Below the pieces are notes generated by a model. That model was not told the origin of the DNA. It worked only from the letters and a program-made list of their open reading frames with translations, and searched no databases. Below are positions 1 to 8,767 of a stretch of 11,658 nt of DNA, one piece after another; position 1 is the stretch's first letter; every line of letters starts with the position of its first letter. The DNA is taken from assembly GCA_003978285.1 (NCBI GenBank), contig QOAB01000088.1, positions 1-11,658 of the forward strand, written 5' to 3'. The DNA comes from Candidatus Thioglobus sp. GTDB taxonomy: Bacteria > Pseudomonadota > Gammaproteobacteria > PS1 > Thioglobaceae. The translations under genes were made by a program, and so were the position numbers.

Positions 1-1865
<1,865 letters not shown>

Positions 1866-1867
1866 TT

Positions 1868-1876
1868 ATTATACCA
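1868..1876 (-). promoter_or_regulatory. Extended -10 promoter element for gyrB
   Basis: On the minus strand this reads TGGTATAAT, a perfect -10 hexamer with the TGn extension. No good -35 hexamer is visible at the right distance, as is tolerated by extended -10 promoters. Transcription would start near 1861, leaving a leader of about 16 nt before the gyrB ATG. Function is inferred from sequence only. Confidence 0.55.
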
Positions 1877-1987
1877 CGGCCCTCACAATCATCAGCTTTT
1901 CATCCGTGTTTTTTTTAATTATTAATTCGCTTGGATTCTATTGTTTTTAAAGGGATACAAAAGAATTGTTAAGATTTATTGAACCCC

Positions 1988-3076
1988 TTAATCCTTAGCT
2001 TTAATCACACCGTTGTCAATCTGAAAAATACGAGGATTGACGCGCTCGATAATGTCTAAATTATGGCCAATATCTGTCATAAATGTTTGTACTTTTAGTG
2101 TTTTAAGATATTGCAAAATAACATTGATTTTTTTACTGTCCAACTCTGAAGAAAGGTCATCAATCAATACCACAGGATTTGTCTTTAAATTAACCAATAG
2201 TAAAACTTGTGTTAACCAAAAAATAATAGACAAAGTTTTTTGTTCACCCCTTGATAAATAACATTCGTTTTTGTTATTTAATGAGAAACGAATACTGGCC
2301 TTGTGCGATCCATAATTAAGGTGTTTAGCTTTTAATAAATGATGAGTATTATTATTTAAGTGGTTATAAATGCTTTGTTGGTTAGTTTCATCAACTTCTT
2401 TTGGCCAGCCAGAAGAAAATTGATAATCAAACTGATCCAACGGATTTATCAAAGTTGATAGTAATTCTGACGAATCAGAAAACACGGTTTGTTTTAGTTG
2501 TTGTAAATACTTAATTCGGTTTTGGTTAATTTTTGCTGCAGCTTCCGCCAACGCTAAAAACCAAAAATCCAACTCATCTATTTTATTTTTAACCAACAGG
2601 GTGTTAATATTTTTTAAGACTTTATTGTAGGTTTTAAATGCTTTAACAGAGCTTGGTTTCACGTGAAACACTCCCCAATCTAAATAAGAGCGTTTATTTT
2701 TTGGTGTACCGTTAACAACAAAACCTTTGTCTGGAGTGATGATTTGAATAGGCAATATTTGACTTAATTGACTGGTGTTACTAATACGTTTTTGATTAAT
2801 AGTAATGGTGTTTTTGTTTTTTGTTTTTTCAAGCTTTATTCGATTGTCGTCAATTTGAGCGTTTAGTTGGAATGATTGGTGATCGAAGTGGATCACTTCT
2901 TTAATGGTTTTGGTTTTAAAAGAACGGTTATGGCCTAAATAATAAATAGCCTCTATTAAGTTGGTTTTTCCTTGGGCGTTATTAGCAACAAATAAATTAA
3001 TTTCCTTAGAAGGGATAATATATTGAGACTCTAAATTACGAAAGTGATTAATAGAGAGTTTACTGATAACAGCCAT
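1988..3076 (-). CDS. recF: DNA replication and repair protein RecF
   Basis: RecF is an SMC/ABC-like ATPase that, with RecO and RecR, loads RecA on gapped DNA. The 362-residue length matches the family (E. coli 357). The N-terminus MAVISKLSINHFRNLES is typical. The P-loop spans residues 31-39, ANNAQGKTN; the usual first Gly (GENAQGKTN or GANGSGKTS in relatives) is Ala here. The LDWGVFH segment lies at 132-138, the ABC signature LSRGEQKTL at 274-282 and Walker B VVLIDDLSSELD at 302-313. It starts 24 nt after the dnaN stop, so it is probably co-transcribed with dnaN. No strong Shine-Dalgarno is visible before the ATG. Identification is secure; the P-loop change is the only oddity. Confidence 0.96.
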   Translation of the reverse strand: MAVISKLSINHFRNLESQYIIPSKEINLFVANNAQGKTNLIEAIYYLGHNRSFKTKTIKEVIHFDHQSFQLNAQIDDNRIKLEKTKNKNTITINQKRISNTSQLSQILPIQIITPDKGFVVNGTPKNKRSYLDWGVFHVKPSSVKAFKTYNKVLKNINTLLVKNKIDELDFWFLALAEAAAKINQNRIKYLQQLKQTVFSDSSELLSTLINPLDQFDYQFSSGWPKEVDETNQQSIYNHLNNNTHHLLKAKHLNYGSHKASIRFSLNNKNECYLSRGEQKTLSIIFWLTQVLLLVNLKTNPVVLIDDLSSELDSKKINVILQYLKTLKVQTFMTDIGHNLDIIERVNPRIFQIDNGVIKAKD

Positions 3077-3100
3077 ACAAAGATCTAAACATCAATAAAA

Positions 3101-4204
3101 TTAGATTCGCATTGGCATAACAACATATTGATATGTTTCATCACCTATACTACTTAACAAACAAGATTGGTTTTCTCCACCAGGCACCACCATGTTAATT
3201 TCATCAGTGGTGAGTTTTTCTAAAATAGAAATTAAATAGTGAATATTAAAAGCGATTTCTATTTCTTTATCGAAATTTTTTATCGAAATTTTGGTTTTTG
3301 CCTGACCCCTTTCCGAGTGTGAAAAAATGTTAAGTTGTGAGTCTTTAAAGGCTAACTTAACACCTTTAGTGCGCTCCTCAACAAAGATGGAGGCTTGCTG
3401 TAAACTGTTTAAAAAATCTTGTCGATCAATCACAATAGTGTTTTCATGATCGGTTGGAATAACTTGAGCATAATTTGGAAAATTACCATCAATTAATCGG
3501 CTAATAATAGTTGTGTTGTCACTAACTAAATAAAAATAGTTTTCTGAAAGGTGAATATCAACTTCATCGTGTTCATTTTTGTTAAGTAGTTTTGTTAATT
3601 CTAAAACTGCTTTTCTTGGCAAGATAACCTTTTTCTTTTTATCTAAATTATTACTTTGCTTGATTTCACCAATAGATAAACGATGGCCATCAGTTGCAAC
3701 CACAGTAATATTATCTTGATCAACTTCAAAATATAAACCGTTTAAATAAGCTCTAATATCTTGATTACCCATTGAAAAAGAGGTATTTTCAATCAACTCT
3801 TTTAACGCATTACGTTTAACTCTAATAACATCAGAATTTTCAATTTTTGGTAATGATGGAAAATCTTGATGATTAAAAGTATTAAGTTCAAATGAATTGT
3901 TGTTGGTTTTAATATAGATTTTTGATTCTTCAATAATAAATTGAATAATGGTTTCTTCTGGTAATTTTCTAATAATATCAATTAAATCTTTGGCGTAAAT
4001 TGTAAAGCTAATTTCTTCTTGGGTATTGATAGGGTGTGAAGCGCGTAGCTCAATTTCCATATCAGTAGTGGTTAAAGTTAATTGGTTATTTTTTAATTGG
4101 ATTAGAACATGTGAAAGAATAGGAAGTGTTTGTTTTTTTTCAACAACACCAATAACTGTTTGTAGTGGTTCTAGTAATTCTCTAACGGTAAGTTGTGTGT
4201 TCAT
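3101..4204 (-). CDS. dnaN: DNA polymerase III sliding clamp (beta subunit)
   Basis: The beta clamp is a ring-shaped dimer that tethers DNA polymerase III and other repair proteins to DNA. The product is 367 residues (E. coli 366), the length of three clamp domains. The N-terminus MNTQLTVRELLEPLQTVIGV and the C-terminus YQYVVMPMRI match the family; the C-terminal MPMR[IL] lines the partner-binding pocket. YLNGLYFE and VATDGHRLS are further family segments in domain II. I start at ATG 4204-4202 because AAGGA lies seven bases upstream; a TTG immediately before it would only add one Met and is unlikely. The gene follows the candidate origin region and precedes recF by 24 nt. Very secure. Confidence 0.97.
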   Translation of the reverse strand: MNTQLTVRELLEPLQTVIGVVEKKQTLPILSHVLIQLKNNQLTLTTTDMEIELRASHPINTQEEISFTIYAKDLIDIIRKLPEETIIQFIIEESKIYIKTNNNSFELNTFNHQDFPSLPKIENSDVIRVKRNALKELIENTSFSMGNQDIRAYLNGLYFEVDQDNITVVATDGHRLSIGEIKQSNNLDKKKKVILPRKAVLELTKLLNKNEHDEVDIHLSENYFYLVSDNTTIISRLIDGNFPNYAQVIPTDHENTIVIDRQDFLNSLQQASIFVEERTKGVKLAFKDSQLNIFSHSERGQAKTKISIKNFDKEIEIAFNIHYLISILEKLTTDEINMVVPGGENQSCLLSSIGDETYQYVVMPMRI

Positions 4205-4207
4205 CAA

Positions 4208-4418
4208 AAAATCCTTTTATTAAATAATTATTATTATTATTAGTGGTACTTTTATTTGTTAATAACTAATTTTTTTCTTTAAAAAACAGTTTGTTAAGTT
4301 GTGGATACTGATTAACTATTTTATGTAAAAACCAAGGTGTTATGTTTATAAATTTTGTGGATTTGTTAAGTTATTAAAGTTATTGACAATGGGGTGGATA
4401 ATTGGTTGTGTATAGTGT
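4208..4418. other. Candidate chromosomal origin (oriC) in dnaA-dnaN gap
   Basis: This AT-rich gap holds four DnaA-box-like 9-mers, all in the same orientation. Read on the minus strand they are GTATCCACA (4300-4308, one mismatch from TTATCCACA), AAATCCACA (4356-4364, two), TTATCCACC (4393-4401, one) and CTATACACA (4407-4415, two). The 10-mer TTGTTAAGTT occurs at 4291-4300 and 4363-4372, each close to a box. A trinucleotide run, (ATT)5 on plus or (AAT)5, in TAA register, on minus, sits at 4227-4241 in otherwise A/T sequence that could be an unwinding element. The dnaA-dnaN gap is a known origin location in several bacteria. No perfect box is present, so the call needs strand-asymmetry or marker-frequency support. 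The dnaN promoter may also lie here, but I could not pick one with confidence. Confidence 0.5.
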
Positions 4419-5726
4419 TTATAAGTTAGCTAATTTTAGTTTAATTAAATCGTAATCATTCTTTATTGACGCCTCTTCTAGCATCTTTTTTTCTATTTTG
4501 TTGATACTGTGTAAAACGGTGGAATGGTCCCTATTTCCAAAATGTTTTCCAATTTTTGTTAATGACAAAGTAGTGAGTTCGTGTGAGATAAAAATAGCCA
4601 TTTGCCTAACTAGAACAGTGTGCTGTTTTCTGCTTTTTGAAATTAGATCCGAAACAGTGATAGCATAATGTTTTGCTGTTTCTTTTTGTATATCGTTAAT
4701 ATCGATATTTTTAATTTGAGGCTTGATTAAGTCGCCCAGTGCGCTTTCCACAACCTCTTTAGAGATGAATGAATGGTCAATTTTAGAAAAGTCAACAAAG
4801 GCCTTGAGTTTAAGCAATGCACCCTCTAAATCCCTAACGTTGGAGGTGATGTGCCCAGCAATGAACAGGGCGGTGTCTTCTGTTAGATCAATGTTGATTT
4901 TTTCGTTGTGTGCTTTCTTTAGTAAGATTGCGGCGCGCATCTCTAATTCTGGTGGCGTTAGGTGTAAATTTAAGCCTTGAGAGAATCGGGTTTTTAGGCG
5001 ATCTTCTACTTCGCGTATATTTTTTGGTGGCTGGTCACAAGTAAAAATAATTTGTTTTTTGGTGCTAAATAAAAAGTTGAAAATATGAAAAAATTCTTCC
5101 TGAGATTTTTCTTTTTTTGCGATTAAATGAATGTCGTCGACTAATAATAAATCGGCTGATTGATAGTAAGCCTTAATATCTTCAATGGTGTTGTGACGTA
5201 AACTGGTGGTAATATTTTTAACAAAATCCATCAATGGTACGTAAATTACTTTGATATTTGGATCTTTTTCTTTAGCTAAATGCCCTGCTGCTTGCATTAA
5301 GTGGGTTTTTCCTAGGCCAGAGCTACCGTAAATAATAAAAGGGTTGTAGGGTGAAGATTTGATATTTTCAGCAATTTGTCGAGTGGCGCCATAAGCTATT
5401 TGGTTGGCATTACCCAGCACCAGATTGTCAAAGGTATATTCTGAGAATAAGGGTGTGTTGTGTTGCTTTTGCGTTTTGATTTTTTTATCAGGTTGAGTTG
5501 AAACACCGATATAAATTTTGAGATTTTTATTGTGTTGAGCGATAACGCTTTTAATTTCCTGTTTTAGGTTTTTATTAACGTAATTTTTAACCGATGTGCT
5601 TGGCGCTAATAGCGAAAGATTAGAGTCATCTTCGATGGCTTTTAAGGGTTGCACCCAAACGCTAAAAGTTGCCAAAGGCAGTGTGTCTTTTAAGGTGTTA
5701 AGGCATTTTGCCCAGGTTTTTGACAT
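4419..5726 (-). CDS. dnaA: Chromosomal replication initiator protein DnaA
   Basis: DnaA binds 9-mer boxes at the origin, oligomerises with ATP, melts the duplex and helps load the helicase. The product is 435 residues (E. coli 467), shorter mainly because the domain II linker (about 75-95) is short. Domain I is at the N-terminus (MSKTWAKCLNTLKDTLPLAT). The AAA+ domain has Walker A GSSGLGKT (134-141), Walker B LLLVDDIH (193-200), box VII with the arginine finger in EVEDRLKTRFSQGL (239-252) and sensor II in TSNVRDLEGALL (294-305). Domain IV carries the DNA-binding signature FGNRDHSTVLHSI (396-408). It starts at ATG 5726; no strong Shine-Dalgarno is seen. The gene is divergent from the yqhA-like gene, and rpmH/rnpA, common neighbours of dnaA, are absent here. 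Confidence 0.97.
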   Translation of the reverse strand: MSKTWAKCLNTLKDTLPLATFSVWVQPLKAIEDDSNLSLLAPSTSVKNYVNKNLKQEIKSVIAQHNKNLKIYIGVSTQPDKKIKTQKQHNTPLFSEYTFDNLVLGNANQIAYGATRQIAENIKSSPYNPFIIYGSSGLGKTHLMQAAGHLAKEKDPNIKVIYVPLMDFVKNITTSLRHNTIEDIKAYYQSADLLLVDDIHLIAKKEKSQEEFFHIFNFLFSTKKQIIFTCDQPPKNIREVEDRLKTRFSQGLNLHLTPPELEMRAAILLKKAHNEKINIDLTEDTALFIAGHITSNVRDLEGALLKLKAFVDFSKIDHSFISKEVVESALGDLIKPQIKNIDINDIQKETAKHYAITVSDLISKSRKQHTVLVRQMAIFISHELTTLSLTKIGKHFGNRDHSTVLHSINKIEKKMLEEASIKNDYDLIKLKLANL

Positions 5727-5755
5727 AAAACGTAGCTCTGTATTGTTAGGACGTT

Positions 5756-5792
5756 AAACACCAGCTGAAAACTTGCTTTTGTGTTGGTGTTT
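5756..5792. repeat. 37-bp interrupted dyad in dnaA/yqhA divergent promoter region
   Basis: AAACACCA (5756-5763) and TGGTGTTT (5785-5792) are perfect 8-bp inverted arms. Inside them AAAA (5768-5771) and TTTT (5777-5780) pair in the same register around a five-base centre CTTGC. The symmetry is therefore nearly continuous over 37 bp. It lies 30 bp upstream of the dnaA ATG and 77 bp upstream of the yqhA-like ATG. It could be an operator or an RNA hairpin in the dnaA leader; there is no T-run typical of a terminator. Confidence 0.5.
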
Positions 5793-5830
5793 TCGCCCTA
5801 AGATTGGGTTTAATTTAAAATTAATAATGA

Positions 5831-5836
5831 TATACT
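5831..5836 (+). promoter_or_regulatory. Candidate -10 box for the yqhA-like gene
   Basis: TATACT is one mismatch from the TATAAT consensus and lies 33 bp before the chosen ATG. The matching -35 is poor: TTGGGT at 5804 is 21 bp away, which is too far. This is a weak call supported mainly by position. Confidence 0.3.
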
Positions 5837-5868
5837 AAAGCTTTGCATTGTGCACAGGAGTTATACAG

Positions 5869-6387
5869 ATGGAAACGATTGAAAGGTATTTTGAAAAACT
5901 GTTGTGGAGCTCTCGCCATATGGTTTTAGCAGCGGTTATTGCTTCGTTATTATTGTCATTGCTTTTGTTTGTGATTACCACAGTTGACGTGGTTGGATTA
6001 CTGTCTCATACCTCTGATTATTTTGTTGCCTCCATTGAAGATAGAAAGGTGTTAAAAATTGAAATGGTGGCCCACACGGTTGGGGCGATTGATGGCTTTT
6101 TATTAGCCACTATTTTATTGATTTTTGCCTTGGGCTTGTACGAGCTATTTATTAGCGATATTGACGAAGCTAAGGAAAGCGGCCAATCGGCTAAAGTACT
6201 GGTGATTAATTCTTTGGACGACCTTAAGTCAAAGCTGGCCAAGGTTATCCTTATGATTTTGGTGGTAACCTTTTTTGAGGTATCGCTATCAATGAGTTTT
6301 ACTAGTGCACTTGATTTGGTGTATTTTTCGTTGGGTATTTTAATGGTTTCTTTAGCGCTTTATTTTGGCTCAAAGTCCTCGCACTAA
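5869..6387 (+). CDS. YqhA-like (UPF0114) inner-membrane protein
   Basis: This is a 172-residue hydrophobic protein of the UPF0114 family, whose biochemical role is unknown. Four likely membrane spans lie at about residues 18-40, 70-92, 123-143 and 148-167. Family-like features are the N-terminus METIERYFEKLLWSSRHMVL and the second-span segment IDGFLLATILLIFALGLYEL followed by FIS. A short soluble loop rich in Asp, Glu and Lys (about 97-122) separates spans two and three. I start at ATG 5869 because AGGAG (5856-5860) is eight bases upstream; the frame stays open to a TTG at 5848, but that start would lie upstream of this Shine-Dalgarno. It is divergent from dnaA and 70 bp upstream of tpiA in the same direction. 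Family assignment is from recognisable sequence; function should be left open. Confidence 0.8.
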   Translation: METIERYFEKLLWSSRHMVLAAVIASLLLSLLLFVITTVDVVGLLSHTSDYFVASIEDRKVLKIEMVAHTVGAIDGFLLATILLIFALGLYELFISDIDEAKESGQSAKVLVINSLDDLKSKLAKVILMILVVTFFEVSLSMSFTSALDLVYFSLGILMVSLALYFGSKSSH

Positions 6388-6400
6388 AACCTTTTGGGGA

Positions 6401-6429
6401 TTGATTTTTATTGTTAAATAGCGTAACAT
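6401..6429 (+). promoter_or_regulatory. Candidate promoter for tpiA
   Basis: TTGATT (6401-6406) and TAACAT (6424-6429) are separated by exactly 17 bp. Each hexamer departs from consensus at two positions. It would start transcription near 6436, shortly before the tpiA ATG at 6458. Read-through from the yqhA-like gene is the alternative. Confidence 0.35.
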
Positions 6430-6457
6430 TGCCCCTTTTTTATAGCAAATAATTATT

Positions 6458-7204
6458 ATGCGTCAGACAATCGTTGCAGGCAACTGGAAAATGAACGCCT
6501 CAAAAGAAGCGGTAAACACTTTAGTCATGGGTATTCTTTCAGGCATGGCTGATGTTAATTCAAAAGTTATTATCTGTGTACCTTCTCCTTATTTATCTCA
6601 AGCTGAAGCTTTAACCATACATTCGCAGCTACACGTTGGCGCGCAAGACCTTAATGTTAATGCTTCAGGCGCCTTCACCGGTGAAGTGAGTGCAGACATG
6701 ATTAAAGAGTTTGGTGCAGAGTACGTGATTGTTGGCCACTCTGAGCGTAGAAGCCTATACGGCGAGACTGATGAAATTGTGGCTGAAAAAGTGCAGGTTG
6801 CATTAGACAACGGTTTAACCCCTTTATTTTGTATTGGCGAATTGTTAGAAGAAAGAGAGTCTGGCAATACGGAAACGGTTGTTGCTCGTCAAATCAAGGC
6901 GGTTATTGATCGTGTTGGTATTGAGGCATTTAAAAACATTATTGTGGCCTATGAACCAGTTTGGGCGATTGGTACAGGCGTTACTGCAACACCACAACAA
7001 GCACAAGATACACACGCTTTTATTCGTAGTTTATTGGCAGAGCACGATAGTGATATTGCGCAGACAACCCCTATTTTATATGGCGGTAGCATGAACCCTG
7101 TTAACGCTGAGGAGTTGATTGGTTGTGAAGATATTGATGGTGGATTGATTGGTGGTGCATCATTAAAATCTGACGACTTCTTACACATTTGTAAAGCAGG
7201 CTAA
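6458..7204 (+). CDS. tpiA: Triosephosphate isomerase
   Basis: TpiA interconverts dihydroxyacetone phosphate and glyceraldehyde-3-phosphate in glycolysis, gluconeogenesis and the Calvin cycle; it is a cytosolic TIM-barrel dimer. The 248 residues match the family length. Catalytic and binding residues are visible: N9 and K11 in AGNWKMN, H94 in VIVGHSERR, and E166 in [11 protein letters not shown], whose PVWAIGTG is the mobile lid. The phosphate-binding segments YGGSMNP and GLIGGASLK follow. The start ATG 6458 is fixed by the family N-terminus; no clear Shine-Dalgarno precedes it. secG begins five bases after the stop, so the two are surely co-transcribed. Very secure. Confidence 0.98.
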   Translation: MRQTIVAGNWKMNASKEAVNTLVMGILSGMADVNSKVIICVPSPYLSQAEALTIHSQLHVGAQDLNVNASGAFTGEVSADMIKEFGAEYVIVGHSERRSLYGETDEIVAEKVQVALDNGLTPLFCIGELLEERESGNTETVVARQIKAVIDRVGIEAFKNIIVAYEPVWAIGTGVTATPQQAQDTHAFIRSLLAEHDSDIAQTTPILYGGSMNPVNAEELIGCEDIDGGLIGGASLKSDDFLHICKAG

Positions 7205-7209
7205 TTATT

Positions 7210-7563
7210 ATGTCATTTCAAGTTATTCTTATTATTCATGTACTGTTGGCACTAGGTTTAGTTGCATTAATCTTAATGCAACACGGCAAGGGCGCTGATG
7301 CAGGCGCTGCTTTTGGTGCTGGATCTTCTGGCTCTGTGTTTGGTTCTCGAGGTGCAAACTCCTTTATTTATAAATTAACAGCCGGTGTTGCCACGGGTTT
7401 CTTTATAACTAGCCTAACCCTGGCTTATTTAGCTACTAACGAAACAAGCGCAACAGATGAGCCGCAAAGTGTCATGGATCAGGTGGTGATAGAGTCGGAG
7501 CCAGTCGTGCTATCCGACGTACCTATGATCGATACTAAAATTAACGACATTCCCAACGAGTAA
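7210..7563 (+). CDS. secG: Preprotein translocase subunit SecG
   Basis: SecG is the small accessory membrane subunit of the SecYEG channel. The 117-residue product has two hydrophobic spans (about 3-21 and 53-75) separated by the hallmark Gly/Ser-rich loop, with [20 protein letters not shown] followed by VFGSRGAN. The C-terminal 40 residues are acidic and variable, as in other SecG proteins. It starts five bases after the tpiA stop and is followed by tRNA-Leu(GAG) after 15 bases, an order resembling E. coli secG-leuU. Nearby genes encode Sec-dependent secreted proteins, but the association is probably positional rather than functional. Confidence 0.95.
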   Translation: MSFQVILIIHVLLALGLVALILMQHGKGADAGAAFGAGSSGSVFGSRGANSFIYKLTAGVATGFFITSLTLAYLATNETSATDEPQSVMDQVVIESEPVVLSDVPMIDTKINDIPNE

Positions 7564-7578
7564 GTTCTAAACCTTATT

Positions 7579-7664
7579 GCCGATGTGGCGGAATTGGTAG
7601 ACGCGCTACCTTGAGGGGGTAGTGAGCTACGCTCGTGCCAGTTCGACTCTGGCCATCGGCACCA
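7579..7664 (+). tRNA. tRNA-Leu (anticodon GAG)
   Basis: The acceptor arms GCCGATG (7579-7585) and CATCGGC (7654-7660) pair perfectly, followed by discriminator A and an encoded CCA. The anticodon stem CTACC/GGTAG holds the loop TTGAGGG, giving anticodon GAG, which reads CUC/CUU leucine codons. A long variable arm typical of tRNA-Leu follows, then the T-arm GCCAG-TTCGACT-CTGGC. It lies 15 bp after secG with no promoter between, so it is probably processed from the tpiA-secG transcript. Confidence 0.97.
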
Positions 7665-7701
7665 TCTATTTATTTTTTATTTTTATTTGTATGACCTATT
7701 G

Positions 7702-7707
7702 TATAAT
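7702..7707 (+). promoter_or_regulatory. Candidate -10 box for the first repeat-protein gene
   Basis: A perfect TATAAT lies 31 bp before the ATG at 7739. The -35 region is T-rich without a clear hexamer, so strength is uncertain. Confidence 0.4.
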
Positions 7708-7738
7708 TTGATTTATATATATCTTTCTATTGAGAAGA

Positions 7739-8305
7739 ATGAAGTTTTTAATCACTATATTAGTAATATCCTCAAGCACTGTGAGTGCATTTTGGAATGG
7801 AAACAACAGTAATTGGTCGCCTTTTGGTGTGGGCACCGGTTATAACAATCAAGCGCCTTGGGCTAACAATTCTGATTGGAACCCTTTTGGCACTAGCGGT
7901 AGCTGGGGCCCTAGAAACGATGCGGCGAATTTAAGTCGTTATGGTGCTCGCCCTCAATCATTAACGCAGTATAGACAAAACCCAGTGTTTCGACCGATTG
8001 ACACCATGCCTAGTTTTCAAGATAGAGTCGAGCCAAGTAACTGGCTAAAGGAAACAGATTTTGCCTCAACACTGCAAGAAGTTGGCGACCAAAGTAAAAA
8101 ATTTATTGTTGATGATTTTGCAGCCTTTGGTTTGTCAGATGGCTATGTGCGCGCCAAGGCTGAAACTTTTGGTGTTGGTAGAGTGCTTAGGGATCACGCT
8201 TTACAGCAGACAAATGATGTCTTTGGTGATAGAAGTAATATTTATGGAAAGCAGGGTTATGCACTTTCACCAGCCGCATCATCAACACGTAAAATTATTA
8301 AGTAA
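7739..8305 (+). CDS. Secreted protein, degenerate member of the GPF-repeat array
   Basis: I do not recognise a named family. The 188-residue product begins with a Sec-type signal peptide, MKFLITILVISSSTVSA, with cleavage likely after Ala17. The mature N-terminus has four imperfect repeat cores: NWSPF (25-29), QAPW (38-41), DWNPF (46-50) and SWGPR (55-59). After a repeat-poor stretch comes NWLKETDF (101-108), which matches the W-x-N-[ND]-T-D-[FI] element of the three genes downstream. GLSDGYVR (131-138) resembles their octapeptide GAADGFAK. The C-terminus ends basic (STRKIIK). It is therefore a diverged relative with a different C-terminal region. I prefer ATG 7739 because it gives a clean signal peptide; TTG 7730 would add three residues. 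GAGAAG lies too close to the ATG to be an ideal ribosome site. A strong terminator follows, so it is a separate unit from the next gene. Confidence 0.8.
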   Translation: MKFLITILVISSSTVSAFWNGNNSNWSPFGVGTGYNNQAPWANNSDWNPFGTSGSWGPRNDAANLSRYGARPQSLTQYRQNPVFRPIDTMPSFQDRVEPSNWLKETDFASTLQEVGDQSKKFIVDDFAAFGLSDGYVRAKAETFGVGRVLRDHALQQTNDVFGDRSNIYGKQGYALSPAASSTRKIIK

Positions 8306-8329
8306 TAAACTATTTTAAATATGACGATT

Positions 8330-8357
8330 AAAACCAGCCCCTTGCGGCTGGTTTTTT
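8330..8357 (+). terminator. Rho-independent terminator after the first repeat-protein gene
   Basis: AAAACCAGCC (8330-8339) pairs perfectly with GGCTGGTTTT (8346-8355) over the six-base loop CCTTGC, and six T residues follow the stem core. It lies 24 bp after the stop codon. Confidence 0.92.
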
Positions 8358-8650
8358 ATCACCTATAGATCTATACTTAATTAACAACAAACCTTTCATT
8401 GTTATTATTTATAAAATTTCCCAAACATCACGCTAAACTCAGCTTTTTCAAGCAAAAACCCCATTAATAGACCGTTAAGAACCTTAAATTAAGGTATTTT
8501 CATCTAGTTTTTGGCTATTTTTGATCATTTTTCATGGGTTTATTTGACTATTTTGATTATTTACAAACTTTATTAATTACACTAGTTGTTGTCGTAGTAG
8601 GGTGTGTGGTGATACTTGTGGCTTTTTTGCAAATATATATTATAATATTA
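8358..8650. other. Intergenic spacer with two perfect palindromes
   Basis: This AT-rich spacer contains TATAGATCTATA (8364-8375), a perfect 12-bp palindrome, and ACCTTAAATTAAGGT (8481-8495), a perfect 7-bp dyad around one A. The half-site ACCTTAA recurs at 8716-8722 in the leader of the next gene. Otherwise it holds only a 47-codon hydrophobic open frame (8534-8677), which I do not call as a gene because it lacks a ribosome site. Confidence 0.5.
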
Positions 8651-8678
8651 TTGACTTCTTATATAGTTACTGTATAAT
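8651..8678 (+). promoter_or_regulatory. Near-consensus sigma70 promoter of the second repeat-protein gene
   Basis: TTGACT (8651-8656) and TATAAT (8673-8678) are separated by 16 bp, one mismatch in total from consensus. Transcription would start near 8685, leaving a leader of about 83 nt. That leader contains AACACC (8713-8718) and GGTGTT (8730-8735), able to form a small hairpin upstream of the AGGAGA ribosome site. Confidence 0.88.
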
Positions 8679-8767
8679 GCACCCCATCAGAGCAACTATG
8701 CTTGATACTTAAAACACCTTAATAATGAGGGTGTTAAATTTAAAAATAATTAATCTAGGAGATTAAC

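Noticed and set aside
1920..1990. Possible terminator between recF and gyrB
   Set aside because: The only complementary segments (around AAGGG and CCCTT) are short and separated by a long loop; no T-run follows in the right place.
4383..4416. Plus-strand promoter TTGACA / TATAGT at the end of dnaA
   Set aside because: The spacing is 22 bp, far from the 16-18 bp optimum, and it would transcribe antisense into dnaA.
6388..6457. GGGG / CCCC followed by a T-run before tpiA as a terminator
   Set aside because: Only four base pairs could form across a loop of more than 30 bases; too weak for an intrinsic terminator.
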